A stretch of 64,000 bases of DNA from Lepas anatifera (Eukaryota > Arthropoda > Thecostraca > Lepadidae). A model generated the notes under the pieces. The model worked only from the letters and a program-made list of their open reading frames with translations, had not been told where the DNA came from and did not search any database. The stretch is taken from the NCBI GenBank assembly GCA_034440635.1, contig JAOTON010000383.1, positions 744,001 through 808,000 of the forward strand, in the 5' to 3' direction. The position numbers and the translations under genes are program-made. Below are positions 1 through 12,109 of the stretch, in pieces (the stretch's first letter is position 1; each line of letters starts with the position of its first letter).

Positions 1-3000
1 ATGATGTCAATTCGGTATATAACTCAACATTACACTAAACATGCTATGGAAGCATACGCTGAACATTGAACTAATGGTGCAGGAGGAACGTTATATGCAC
101 TCAGAATATGATGGCACCATCAGGTAATTTTGTTGCAAACATATGAATTTTTACCTCTACACTGTGTCTAGCCACCCCGCTCCAGTTTTATTTATCAATG
201 TTGAGTCCAGATCAGTCTGGCCCTGACCGGCGTACCGGGCGGACGTGTTGACCTTGCCTCCGGCTCGGGCGACCTAATGCGCTGGTGACCGGCCGGTAGT
301 GCACAGTGATGCAGCGGGCCTAAAAAACGGGACGAAAATGCCAAAAATGGCTTTCTAGAATTAATATTAAATGTATGCGATACGTTTGAGAATTGTTTGG
401 AACCCGGAAAACCATTATTATTTTCTTCCTCTAGAGTACCACATTGCTTTTACAGGAGCTGAAACATGCAACTTATTCTGCCTCTCTTAATACGGGTATC
501 TGGCCAGAAATAATAGCCTAATCTAAAACGTTAATAACAGGTGCTCACACCTCGCCATCCATAAAAACGTATACTACCGTAAAGCTTGGGGTGTTTGTGA
601 CCTTCTGGTCACAACAATACGGTTCTAGCTGCTCCAGAGAATGCAGTGAGTTAATTTTAATAAACATATGTTTCGGAACTAAAATTTATAACATACATCA
701 TATTTCCTTAGACTGGCGAAAAAAGGCACAGTCAGGATCAGCTAGAAAATCATACCATGTATTCTGGGAAGTGTCGTCTTTACATTGGTGGAATCTGTAG
801 GTCGGCAACCGACGGCCGAAAAAAGTTATGACAGTTTTAGTGAGCTCATGTTCTACCCGTAGTCGGCGGGTGGTTGTGGCAATGACGCGCGCGGCATCCA
901 CAAATCGCCGTGTATTATTTCCTTTCTCCAACCAAATGACACATTTAAATGGGGGAAGGGGGTAAACAATAAAAAATATGCGTAACGTTATTGATGGACG
1001 GACTCTAATTGAGAGAGGCAATAAAGTTGAGAAGCAGGATGGTAAATTGAGACAACGAAAGCAGGTATTAGTGTCAATTCAGTAGGTATTAGGGTCAGTT
1101 CAATACTTATTAGGTCGTAGCGAGATCAGGCCATGAATAAGGAAATTCAGATTTTAACTTTGGCTCATATTCTTCCCCTTTGGAAAATGTTATTTTAAAC
1201 CGATTTTCCGTTAATCTTTGGCCTCCGCCCCCTGTTTAAACTGACTGTCATGTATGTACATACATACAGCCAGTTCCCCAGTGATTGGTAGGTATAAGTG
1301 TCAGTTCGTTTAAGAAATATCTTAAAAACGATTACTCTTCTCTTAAACGTTTCGTCTCTAGCAATGAATTTTGATGAGCTCTTTAAATTTGGCATCCTGC
1401 AAACTGGATGAGACCTAAATTTGGAAAATTATGGACAAAAAGCTGTTTCCACCGATCCCGATGATTTTCTGTGTCTTTTCTCAATTTCTTCTAAATTTTG
1501 GACATTATGAAATATTTCGCTCGTCAGTTCATGCATCCAGTTAAAACGCAGCAGGTGAAGCAACAATGGTGTCTGTAAGGACTATCACTTGAGAGCTATT
1601 TTGCAAAAACGACCGCAGCCTAATGCCTACCAATCAGTATGGAACCGGCTGTACATACTACCTCTCTTGGATTTTGAAGAAAATCGCTTGTCGCACATTT
1701 TGTTGCATTTGCCGGCTATTAAAGCTTAACAGTGGTTATCTTCTGATGATGTTTAATACCCGACGCTACCCTAAACGTGTTCCCAATGCTAGTAAATACG
1801 AGGTGAGAATGCATTTTTTCACTTCCAATGTTTGCCGGCCAACAACTGGGGAAACCAAATCATTAAATCAAATTATCAATCGTATGAATTGTTTCCCTTA
1901 CAATTACCTTTATTCAGCTTATCGCTTGGTCAAATTTGCGACTATGTAATCATTTCATAAAGCTACAGCCACTGTCAGAACCATTAAAAACCCAGGATAG
2001 CCTCTGCATAAAGTAGCGCACCCAATGGGTCCCAAGGGTTGCTCTGGTAGATTCGTTATGGACCTGACCTCAAAATGGATGTCCGCCCTAGATTTTTCTT
2101 TACAAGAGCTTTCAAATGGTGTATAGAAATTCGACCTACCTCGTTTAGAAGCTGAGGTATTCCCGGCTTTTGCCAACCTTGTTTTGAGAACCAACTTTGC
2201 TTTACATCGGTTTAGAAATGATATCATAACTCGGTGACCTGACCTGACCTTAGATTGAAATTTCGTCAAGATGTATCAAATTGATGTTGGTTTGCACTTG
2301 CCACGCGGCATTGCACTAAACCGAGCAGTTTTTCTCCCATCGCGAAAAAATTAAGAGGGGGTTAGAATCAACCCCCTGGCAAATGAGGGTTAAGAGAAAA
2401 AACGAAATTTGGTGTGCTTGTTTGAGCTGCCTGTTGAAGAGCTTCAAATTGCACCCAAAATCGTTGTTCTATCATTATTAGTTATTGAGCTATGAATTTC
2501 GTTCCGTTTTTCAGGCCTCCTGCATCACTGTGTAGTGGTGGCCGGGGTGTGGGGCGCAGCGAGCGCATGGAAAGCTGAGTGAGGAAAGCGACTTTGTGAT
2601 GGGCAGTTTTTGAGGAGGACTAATTTATGGGAAGGAGACATGAGAACAGGTGACTTACTAGATTGGTTGACTAAGTTTATATTAGGGGGGATGATAAATA
2701 TTAATGTTATCGTTGCTCAGTTGCCACTTAACATATGATTCTATATGAAAAATGATAGCTATTGATGGTTTTGTTAAGGGTCTAGCTTTCAAAAAACTTC
2801 GACCATCGGCAATTGAAAATTTGCATTTCTGCCAGTCATTTCCCGGTACCGCACGGGCGTCCAATCGGTCCTGTCCCTTTCGGTTTTTCGCGAATATTTG
2901 TGAGTATAATTACACCAAAGAAACAAAACTTAGTAAAATTTATATTCAATTTTTTAAGCTTTCAAAAAAATCGTGTCAAGTCAGGTTACTGACCTATGAT

Positions 3001-3159
3001 GTCATTATTTAACACTTGCACTGGAGAGGGGTCTGGCACTAACGCGCTCTGGAGTGGGCCTGGTAAGCCTCCTCCTAAGATCTCGGATACTAAGAGGTGT
3101 AGAAAAACGCCGGTTGGAGGGTGGATGTTGGCTATGGTGGTCTAAATCATGGCTAGTTT
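1..3159. other. Gene-free left flank
   Basis: I see no gene here. Open frames are short, overlap on both strands and lack domain-like composition. Local oddities are a short duplicated phrase (GGTATTAG with GTCA, near 1050-1110 and again near 1290) and tandem TGACCTGACCT at about 2236-2253. A related phrase (ATAACTCNGTGACCTGACC) recurs near 5991-6010, so this stretch belongs to the same TGACCT-rich repeat background as the next 3 kb. Confidence 0.6.
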
Positions 3160-4790
3160 TCATTTACCTAGGTCAATATCTGCAAGGTCAAACGAGGTCA
3201 TAAAGGTGAAATATTGGCCATGATGGGTACCTATTGGAAAATGATGTGATTATGCGGGAAAAAGACGGAAATAAGCTACAGGCGGACCAGACTCATGATG
3301 GAAGATCGGAAATAATATTTCTTGCCATTTTGAGGTTCAAGGCCATTCAAGGTCATTGACCTATAAGGTCCCAATATGGTATACTACCTGTAATGTACAC
3401 TATTAACCCGCGCCCCACCGGCGGTCCAGCGCCACCTTCGCCCCACCGGGGGCCATCGATGGCTCCCCCTCTAACTCCGAAAATATGGGCGTTAGCGCAA
3501 ATCTGCAAAGTGCACTAGGAAGCTCGCGTGAATTCAGTAAGAAATTACTCTACATGTTTTAGTGCTCAGGTCAATGGTTTGACCTCCCAGAGGTCAAATT
3601 AGGTCAAGATCGGCTATTTTCATTCAAATATGCAATGATTAAGCAAACTGAGCATAACTCTTATGTCATTAGAGCTATTGAGTTCTGGTAAAGTACATTT
3701 GATAGTAAATTGCCAGTCCTTTTTCCGCTATGCGGAACGTAAAGATCTCCCGCTAGTGTTTTAACCTCCAAAGGTCACCTCGTGATCTAATATGACCTGA
3801 GGTCACGAAAGGTCAAAAAGTGACCTTGCCGTATATCAAATGAAGGCCAGTGACAAGACAAACACGATTGTGTTTGTTTCAGCGCTCTAGCTTAATTAGG
3901 TCAAAAGTTATTGTCAAAATACTGTTTTTGACCCCTGGTGACCTTGGATGACCTTGGAAAAGTCAAACGGCCAATATGACCCCTGGGGTCCGTGAAAGGG
4001 TGTCCAAAAACGCTGTTCTGAGCAGTCTGAGCATTTGCAGTCATTTTTGTGGCTTTTATATCATGAAACAGCTTTTCCCCATGCTTTTCCAATAGGAGAG
4101 GTCGCCTCGTGACCTGACCTAAGGACACGAAATCGAAAAATCCCGGATATACACCTTAGAGACCCTGGAGGGGTCATAAAGTGTAGGAAGTTTCAAATCG
4201 ATCGACTTCGAAATGTAGCTCTTACAGAGCTCTAAAGTTGAAGTGAGGTGACCTTGGTTGGCCTCGTCTGGTCACCCGACCTTGGGTGACCCGGGTTAAA
4301 AAATTTGAGGGATGATGGGAAAATGATGCAGTTTTTCTGTTTTCCCGGAAAAACCTTAGGGGGCCATCGATGGCCCCCGGTGGGGCGAGGGTTAAGAACA
4401 CTATAGCAACTGTTTAATGGGATATAAGTACTGACCTTTACCAATGACCTTTGACCCTGGTCTTTGACCTCGACCTTTGCATTGAGGTATTTTAGCTATG
4501 ACGTCATAGCATAATATACGTCAGACCGGGTAACGCTATATGACCGGAAGCACTGGGGTCAATGACATTGAAATTACTGATATGACCTTGACCTGTGACC
4601 TTTGAAATTGACCTTGACCTTCATTTGAGGTGAACTTAACATATTATCCCGGTTATATGGCGTTATGACGTCACCATCGGTCTCTAATGCAAGTGAAATG
4701 GTTCGACCGTGCGATTGCAGCGATCTCAAAATGCAGGTCTGACTTTGAAAGCCTATAAGTAAAACGAAATTCAACCGATTTTAAAAATGT
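3160..4790. repeat. TGACCT/AGGTCA-rich degenerate repeat tract
   Basis: AGGTCA and its complement TGACCT occur dozens of times, singly and as close pairs such as TGACCTTGACCT, TGACCTGACCT and TGACCTTTGACC. The tract runs through and beyond the piggyBac-like element. Similar tracts lie at about 5040-5300, 11180-11910 and 18160-19450. Phrases around the motif are shared: 'ccatgc..ttttcaat..ggagaggtc' near 4080 and 11316, and 'attcaaggtcattgacctat' near 3346 and 11747. They are therefore relatives of one dispersed family. AGGTCA is also the nuclear-receptor half-site, but such a density more simply reflects a repeat. Confidence 0.65.
3407..4391. mobile_element. piggyBac-like non-autonomous element (TTAA target)
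   Basis: A 985-bp segment is flanked on both sides by TTAA (3403-3406 and 4392-4395). It begins CCC and ends GGG. Its ends are inverted repeats: left CCCGCGCCCCACCGGCGG, right (complement) CCCTCGCCCCACCGGGGG, 16 of 18 matching. The left end carries the motif twice, the second copy near 3439-3466 including GCCATCGATGGC, which also occurs just inside the right end. TTAA duplication with CCC...GGG ends is the hallmark of the piggyBac superfamily. There is no transposase reading frame, so it would depend on an enzyme in trans. The interior is TGACCT-rich like its surroundings. The alternative is two independent copies of a TTAACCC-containing motif in inverse orientation. Confidence 0.6.
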
Positions 4791-6259
4791 CTTCACTAAT
4801 CGACATGCCGTTAAATGCTCTCAAATGTGACTAAGTATCGCCTTTCGGCTACGAGCGGTTCTCCGGCCACCTTGGAAAAAAGGTGGGCGACTCTTAGGTA
4901 CCCTCCAGTCCGCGTGTTAACACTTTAAGCCAAATTTGCTATCCTAAAAAGTGGACTAGAGCGCAACTCGGCTGCTAAAAGAGCTAGATTTCAATTTTGC
5001 CGATCACATGGAATAAATAATTGCAAACAATACAATAATAGAACAATATAATTGCTGACAATACTTTTGAGGTCAGATCAACAATGAGGTAACTAGATGT
5101 TACCAACGTACACCATTATGAAATACATTTTGGCTATATTTTTGGACACAAAGATACAACAATCATTTTGCTTCATGACAAAGGACTTCAAATGGTATGT
5201 AATATGACCTTGACATGTCATTATTTGATTCTGACCCGTGGTCCTCGACCTCAGGTCATGGTCAAGTATGAGGGTATCCCGTAACTTAAGATGGCCATGT
5301 CGCATGTCATTCGACTCGTTGAGCTGGAAAAAACATATTAATGCCACCGGATATCTTCTAAATCTTCGCACCGGGCCGTCGGAGCGAAGATGACACCTTG
5401 TTCGTTTCCTTGCAGAGGCCAAATGAGGCTCCCCTTTCACGCTTAGACACATGGTTACAGTGGCAAAAAAGTGAAATCAAACGGAAATAACTACTTCTGA
5501 AAACCCTTGCAGAGACAAAAATCAGTTAGTGCCCAAGCACCTTATATCAAGTCAAGTTAATGCGGTAGCATTCTTACGTAGAACCTACCAACTCTACCGG
5601 ACTCTCCCGGTACCCGTCACCTTCTGGGGGAGAGGAACACGGCCGAGAGTTCAGGTAGCAGGGTGGTCGTGATGTAACGTCAAAGGCATAAATTACCCCA
5701 ACAGAGCAAGAGCATGCATAACCTTGATTAGTATAGGCCAAATGGTCTCCATGACACCGAAATCATAGTTATACTGCGTTTAATTGTAATTTTTAAAAAC
5801 TCAGATAATTGTGTTTACCCTTGGTGACCACTGCTGACATAGCTATGAACCTAACCGGACCTCCGTGACATATCACATTTTTCAAGTCAACAGCTTTTGA
5901 ATGCTATTCAGAAATTTCGTCTTGCATTTCTAAGAGCGAGCTAGATTTCCACTTCGAAAAATTACTATGCATGGGCATAGGAATGACGTCATAACTCAGT
6001 GACCTGACCTAGCTGGGTATTTTTTTGTCAAAAATATTGCAAAAGCTGTCAGTTAACAGATGCGCAGACTGATATTGCCTTAATACAAATACTTCTGGAA
6101 TTATTTGCAAGAGAAATTAAGAGAAGTAGGTCCAATGGAACACTCAATAGGTACCGGAAAACAACCATCAGAGACGAAATTTTCACTTGCCCATGGTCGA
6201 AGTTTTTTTGCAAGGTAGAACCATTTCTTCTGCACTCAAAGTCTCCATTTTAACCCTAG
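4791..6259. other. Intergenic stretch without recognisable gene
   Basis: No coding region is supported. TGACCT motifs continue at about 5040-5300 and 5990-6010. The frames present are short and overlap on opposite strands. The start of the downstream LINE is not marked by a visible target duplication, so its 5' UTR may begin anywhere between about 6100 and 6340. Confidence 0.5.
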
Positions 6260-6341
6260 AATCACCCCCTGGGTGGCAATAGGTCTATTCCGAAAATTAT
6301 TTTTTAACTATCATTATCATCCCCCCTATTTATATGCGAAA

Positions 6342-7595
6342 ATGTCAACTGCGGGTGACACAGATTCGGTGTTTAGTGATGCCGAGGCAGTACCGAGGGA
6401 AGAAGTGGTGAAGAGAAAGAGAGACAGAGAGAGCTCAGTGACAGAGATAGTTGATGCATACGAAAAGAAGCAAAGGAAAGTAAAATCACCAAAGAATAAA
6501 ACACCGCCTGGAAAAGCAGCTCCGGAAGACCGTTTTTCGCCAGAAATAGTATCATGCATAAAGAACCTCACTGAAAACACCATTCAAAGTTCCATTGAAG
6601 AACATCTGTCTAGAATTACCGAGTCTTTGGAACGCTAGATCGCCTCTCAGCAACAGTCAATCGAGGTCCTGGAGGGAGAGCTTTTCAACAAAGAAAAGAC
6701 CATCGATGAACTCGAAAAGTCCCTTGGAGCTGCAAAGCAAGAACTGGGCAGGCTTGCTGAACACGTAAATGACATGGAGCGCCACCAAAGAGGAATCAAC
6801 CTGGTTCTTTCAAGTAAGAGTTTTGGCGTTCGTGTTCAGGGGGAAGACATCAGGGCCCAGGCTGTGCGAGTGTTAAACGCCAGTCTTCCTCAAACCCGTG
6901 TTTCTCCCTCGGATTTCGCAGCAGCGCACAGACTTGGCCGAGAGAACACCGTCATCGTTGCGTTCCACGACCGAAACCTTCGCAACCTCTTGTATCAGCA
7001 ACGGCTACATCTTGGAAACGCGACAGTGCCGGTTGGTCAGAGGCTGTACATCTCTGAGTCGCTGACCCGTTCAAACCGTGAGCTGCATGGAGAACTTCTG
7101 ACGATGAAAAGCCAAAAACTCGTGTGGACGGTGTTCACAAACAATGGCATTCCCGGCTACAAGCTTACAAGAGACTCACTTCCCATCCGAGTGACAACGG
7201 TGCAACAGATAAAGCAGCTATGGCGGCAGGTTGGAGCACAGCAGCATCGGCCCGAGAACCACGGTGCGCCCGCGGCGCTGACCTCATCAGCTGGCGGTCG
7301 GCGTGCGCAGTACGGGCCGCCCCGCCGGCCTTTTCGACCGTCCGCTGAAGTTAGGGGACCGCCTGCCTCCGGCGGACCTCCACCGGGGACACCTTTCCCA
7401 GGGACCGGTCGTCACGCGGAGGGCCCCGCCGGGTCGGTGCCAGGCCCGAGGCACGAAACCGTCGGCGAGAGTGCACCAGCGTTGCCGTCGGGCGCTGCGT
7501 CGACTGCTGCGACACCGGCGACGGAGACAGGGACTGTCCGGACCTCTGCAGCGGCCGGCGGCGGCGCGGTGGCATCAGCGTCAGCAGTCGGTTGA
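6342..7595 (+). pseudogene. LINE ORF1 (L1/Tx1-type RNA-binding protein), one in-frame stop
   Basis: ORF1 proteins of this type bind LINE RNA and form the retrotransposition particle. I chose the ATG at 6342 (MSTAGDTDSVFSD). The frame runs to a TAG at 6636-6638 and continues open in the same frame to 7595, so one nonsense codon separates an acidic/basic N-terminus (about 98 codons) from the rest. After the stop comes a heptad-like segment (IASQQQSIEVLEGEL onward, a likely coiled coil). An RRM-like core follows, with AAHRLG, NTVIVAFHDRNLR, LYISESLTRSNRELHGELL and the VWTVFTNNGIP region, the usual order in L1-type ORF1p. The C-terminal ~120 residues are Gly/Pro/Ala-rich and GC-rich (7270-7590), unlike the start of the gene. 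ORF2 follows after an unusually long 832-bp gap. Confidence 0.75.
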
Positions 7596-8427
7596 GTACC
7601 TGCGCAGTCATTGCTATGCCAGTGTTTTAAGTGGCTATCCCAGTTGTTAACTTATGGTTGTGGCGATTTTCGTAAGTCATTGGTGAGAAGATTCTGCTGC
7701 TAAGCAGGCTGGACTAACCCCAGGTTTTTTCCAAACCTCTGATGAACACTTTATCTCGTAGTCTCCGGGGTTGCATGTTTTTGATCGCCATCCAATCAGC
7801 ATATTCTAGTTGCATACATGCGTAAAGAAAGTGGCTGATCTCTATGACACGCATACATCTTTTTTGTGAATGTTTCCAGCAGCAAGAGTATGCTTAACTA
7901 AGGCTTGCTAGCGTGCGTCACTCAATGCTTCATTTTTATTTTCCTATAGGTGTACTTCACTCGTAGACCAACCACGTTCGTAACCGCATTGTTCTAAAAA
8001 GTCTGAATTAGTTGATGAGCTTCCGTCTTGAGAAACAAAAACAATTTCGGAAACTTTCACCGTCTCTTCTCGTTTATCCCAGGTTATATTGTGTTGCCCT
8101 AAGGACCGAGCGTGTTGAAAATCGTTTCCGTCACCTTGATACTAGGCGGTCCACACCCCAGGCCACACCAGGCTTCTAGGTTTTTTTGTATTTTCTTTTC
8201 GTGTTGTTTTTTGTGGTCATGCTTGTTCCCTTCAGTGTTTGCAATGTTTTCCCTTCGCGCTTTAGATGTGTCACTTTCAGAGCTCCGCCACACCTCGCCT
8301 CAGATCCACCATTATACAATTTTCGACTCTGCAGAGTAAACAAAACACAGGACCAGAGCACAGGGCTGGCAGTTTCCCCAGCAATTAAAACACAATCACC
8401 GTAAAGATCCTCACAAAAAAACAAAAC
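7596..8427 (+). other. ORF1-ORF2 spacer of the Tx1/L1-type LINE
   Basis: 832 bases lie between the ORF1 stop and the ORF2 start. I see no domain, tandem repeat or terminal inverted repeat here. It may be native spacer or an old, unrecognisable insertion. Confidence 0.4.
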
Positions 8428-9207
8428 ATGAACACGCAATCACCACATGAGTCAGTATTAAAGGTAGCGTCTTTGAATGTAAATGGCCTCCGTTCCCAGG
8501 TTTCGAACGGTATCCCAAAGCGAAGAAAAATATTTACATGGCTAAAACAGCTACGTTTTGACGCCATATTATTACAGGAAACGCACTCATCACCAGCTGA
8601 CGAAAAAAACTGGATAACTGAATGGGGAGGGCTGGGCTGTTTCTCCCATGGCGATAATCTCTCGCGAGGCGTAGGAATTCTAGTGAGACCAAACTCTGGC
8701 ATACAGACCGAAAACACATTTGCAGACGGAGATGGGAGGTTTATTACGGCAGAACTCCAGTATAATGGAAGAAGTCTGACGGTCGGAAATTATTATGGGC
8801 CGAAACAATGACAACCCTCGTTCTATTGAAGAATTTTGCCCCAAGATTGATGAGGGACCATAATCCGACAACTATAATAGGAGGATACTTTAATTTTTGT
8901 CTTGATGTTGAGAGAGACAGGGAAAGTACTGCAAAAAGAGTTGTAAATAACGACAAGTGCAGAGAGGTATTGAGACGATTTATGGCTGACAAAAATACGA
9001 CCGACGTATGGAGAGAGCTTAACCCTCTTGAAAAACAATTTACTTGTATCAGGGCAAACCTACCGTCGAAATCTCGGATTGACCTCTTCCTGACCAATAG
9101 AGATGCTTTACTCTCTAAAAAAAACCCGTTGCAGAGATAAGGGACGGTTACTTGTCTGACCATAAACTAATCACAATTTCGCTAAACGTTTCTACAACAG
9201 ATCTAGG
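8428..9207 (+). pseudogene. LINE ORF2 5' part: apurinic-type endonuclease domain
   Basis: This domain nicks target DNA to prime reverse transcription. The ATG at 8428 opens MNTQSPHESVLKVASLNVNGL. Motifs follow in family order: SLNVNGLR, LLQETHS (catalytic Glu), GVGILVRP, VGNYYGP, IIGGYFNF, SRIDLFL and YLSDHKLITIS (catalytic SDH). The frame breaks near 8800-8811, where an extra A in the GCCGAAACAATG stretch would explain GPKQ-stop in place of GPNNDNPRSIEEFCP. It breaks again near 8850. The GGDFN motif reads GGYFNF (near 8880-8895), so a metal-binding Asp is replaced by Tyr. The sequence then runs into the 8-bp target duplication GATCTAGG (9200-9207) of the hAT-type insertion. Confidence 0.8.
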
Positions 9208-9295
9208 CAGTGACGGATCTAGGATTTCGTTAAGGGGGGGCCCAGGCTCGGAGGGCGCCGAACCTGGGGGCGCCGAACCTGAGGGGCGCCAATTT

Positions 9296-9827
9296 CAGTG
9301 GCGGATCTAGCCGGTCGGCTTGGGAGGAGCAAACCAAAGTCGAAAAGCAAAAAAAAACGTCACGCAGTAAAAAGCTGCGCTACCAATATCACTTGCCCGT
9401 AGAATTTTGGTTATTTGAGGCGAAAAGCCAAAAAAACTTCACGGGGTGAAAAATATGGGCTCGAGATACTTCTTCCTATCCAAGGCTGGCTATACTATAA
9501 CTTGCTATACTATGGAGGTCTAACTATACTATAACTGAGAATTATTGATATTTACTCCATGATTCTGATGAAGGGCTGTGCCCGAATATATAATCTTAAG
9601 TGTTTTTTACATGTCCGGATTCGAGGGGACAGGCCAGGGAACATCTTATCAACTTATGCTCTGTTTGAAGTTGAGAGTTGGAACACCAAAATCTTGCTTA
9701 TGAACTAAGAAGGTGTAGGGGAAAAAAGGAGGTCGATTGCTTTGGGGGCGAAAACGCAGTTTTGCCCCGAGCTTTTTCGTTTGGGGGAATGCCTTTTTCC
9801 CCCTCTCCACCCTTGGATCCGCCACTG
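9296..9827. mobile_element. Nested hAT-type MITE (532 bp)
   Basis: It begins CAGTGGCGGATCTAG and ends TTGGATCCGCCACTG (inverted repeats of about 14 bp). A perfect 8-bp duplication GCCAATTT lies at 9288-9295 and 9828-9835. There is no coding capacity; the interior has G-runs and small repeats (CTATACTATAACT near 9489-9535). Its ends resemble those of the surrounding 6-kb element (CAGTGRCGGATC), so the two may share a transposase. It entered about 80 bp inside the host element's left end. Confidence 0.85.
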
Positions 9828-10029
9828 GCCAATTTAACACCCAAAAGGCGGCCAGTGTCAATGAAGAACGCGTCTAAAAAGGATTTGTAAATGCTTATTT
9901 TCATGAAAGCTTCCTCTCAGTGAGGACATGTTCACGTTTACCATCAAGCATATTTTGGGCCAGCTAACGACTGGTACCGTGGTAGAAAATGCTAAAAGCA
10001 CCCACTGACACTAACTGAAGCACGCTGAG

Positions 10030-10860
10030 CAAATAATACAGTTATATTCGGTCATGGTAAAAACTGAGGTGTCGTATCCACCACCTCCACTTATCACAGT
10101 TGTCCTGGCTAACGGCTCAATACTGAAATACCCGATTGACGCTAACCTGAGCCTCATAGGCCGCAGAACCTCTGCGGGCCTGGGCCCCGGAGTTTTCGGT
10201 GACTTCAATGAGTTTATATCGAGTCCCCTCAGCTGATCTGGGACCGCTTTAGTTGACCAGGTTCTCACACTGAACTGGAAACCTATATGTCGCCGCTGAA
10301 GCCTATTAAGCTTTTTGGGCCCTTTTATTGATATAGGGCCCCCTCAACCGATCCTGGGCCCTCTGAGCTAAAAGCTGGAGCTCTGAGTTTTTGTCGAGGC
10401 TCTGTTTTCGTTTAACTGATATAGATTCCTTCAGCTTGTTTGGGGCCCGTTGTGCGTATCTGGGCACTAGTTCGTCGAGGCACCCAGCTAGTCTGGCCCT
10501 ATTAGTTTTATGGGCCTTCTGAGCTTCTGCAGGTTCCCCTCAGAGTGTCTGGGCCCCATGAGTTGAAAATTGGACCCCTGGGTTAGTTTTGGGTTCCTGA
10601 GCTTATTTAGAAACCGTTTAAATAGGTAGGCACCCCACGCTGGTCTTGAGAATCCTGTGTTGGCGCTGAGGTCAAATGAGCTCGTCGGGGGCCCTTATCT
10701 GGGGCCCTCTTAACTGGCACAGACCCCTCAGCTGATTTTGGAGACCCAAAATCCCTCCTACCGGATTCCACCCACGCCAGATTTCCTGACTCCCTGAGGG
10801 TCCCTGGGGGCCATTGGGGATTTTTCCCGCGAGCAGCGCTAGGGCCCCTCCCCCGAGACA
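10030..10860. repeat. GGGCCC/CAGCTGA-rich degenerate repeat
   Basis: Loose, decayed units of about 40-50 bp built on GGGCCCCNTGAGCTGAT fill this stretch. The same style of sequence appears in the other large hAT-type element (22260-22700, 27105-27720) and in the rearranged copy (59090-59600). The two big elements may therefore share an ancestral filler. The open frames here are by-products of the repeat. Confidence 0.55.
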
Positions 10861-11179
10861 AAGCTTACAACATGTCTCTGTGTATATACTCTAGTATCTG
10901 CCAGATTTGAGCTAGAATCATTTTTAGGCACACTTCGCTTCCTCTCGTTACGGCGAATCATCAAATAATGAATAATATGACTATACTAGGTCAAAACATA
11001 AAAATTACCTGACATAAGGCTAGGTCAAGGTCACCATCTAGCCTAGCATAGTCAGTATGTATATGAATCAACTCACAATAGCAATAAAAAATGGTATCAA
11101 AATACGGGTTTTATCAATATTTCCTGCAAAGCAATTAACCAAAGTCTTAAAACCTGCTTAGGAAGCCCCAGATGAACTC

Positions 11180-11910
11180 TCAGAGGTAACATGTCTAAAC
11201 TTGCAACATGAACCGATAAAGAGGCCTAGGATACCATGATTTGGGGAATCCGAAGGTATTCCAAGCGGCGTCTGCAGACATAGAGCAATTTTTCGGCAAA
11301 TTTCCGTTTTGCCCCATGCATTTTCAATGGAGAGGTCATGATTCGTACCTGTCCCTAGGCCATCGATGGGAAAAATCCCGCAATAAATGTATTAGTACTT
11401 TTTGGGCCCATTATATGGTACAAGTTTGAATTCCATAGATTCACCCTTTTCTTACTTACGCCAACTTAAACATTTTTTGGGGTGAGGTCACTTGACCTGC
11501 ACTGGTGACCTGACCTGAGATGACGCAACCTTAAATTTTGAGGGAAAGTTGCGGAATTGATCAATTATAAGGTGTGACAAGTACTGTGTCGCTTCGCGCC
11601 GACGTTTTTTCGTGCCACTGGGAGACCTCGAGGGGGTGTTCAAGCACCCCCTCCCAACGGGCTGGAACGGGGCTCGAATACTCTAGAACAGGGCTGAGGC
11701 CAAAAGGGAAGGCTCTAAACAATGTCTGCAATTTTTGGGGTCAAGGTCCTTCAAGGTCATTGACCTATTACGGCACAACTCAACATATTATGCCTAATTT
11801 ACGCTATAACTAGCGTTGTGCCCAAGCTTACCAATGACCTTTGATCAAGCCTTGATCATCAAGGCCAGTGACCTTTAAAATTGACCTGTAACCTTGATCT
11901 AAACACTGAA
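11180..11910. repeat. TGACCT-rich tract inside the hAT-type element
   Basis: This resembles the 3160-4790 tract in motif density and in shared phrases (CCATGCATTTTCAATGGAGAGGTC, GGCCATCGATGGG, ATTCAAGGTCATTGACCTAT). A perfect 9-bp hairpin, GAGGGGGTG-TTCAAG-CACCCCCTC, lies at 11630-11653. No gene is seen. Confidence 0.5.
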
Positions 11911-11915
11911 CGCTT

Positions 11916-12045
11916 ACGCTTATGCTATCAAAGGGCGCCTTTACTATCCAGGGCCGCTGTTTTATTCAAGGCAGTCTGTTCTATCCACGGGCATCTGATA
12001 TTTCGGGGGCGGTGCCTAGGTTATTCAGGAGGCGGTTTTTTCTCC
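11916..12045. repeat. Direct repeat, copy 1 (pair with 12725-12855)
   Basis: About 130 bp is essentially identical to 12725-12855, 809 bp away in the same orientation (ACGCTTATGCTATCAAAGGG through GGCGGTTTTTTCTCC). Copy 1 is surrounded by non-satellite sequence, whereas copy 2 lies within the GGGGCGCC array. The near-zero divergence suggests recent duplication or gene conversion. Confidence 0.8.
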
Positions 12046-12109
12046 TTTACTTTGATATAATAGCATACGTCATAATAGGAATCGTAACATTATGCAACGT
12101 CATTTAGGG

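Noticed and set aside
2346..2395. A second TTAA-bounded element (TTAAGAGGGGG...GAGGGTTAA), or pairing with TTAACCCTAG at 6251
   Set aside because: No convincing inverted terminal repeats of matching length could be paired.
7600..8427. A host exon or element in the ORF1-ORF2 spacer
   Set aside because: No splice-flanked open frame, TIR or target duplication was seen.
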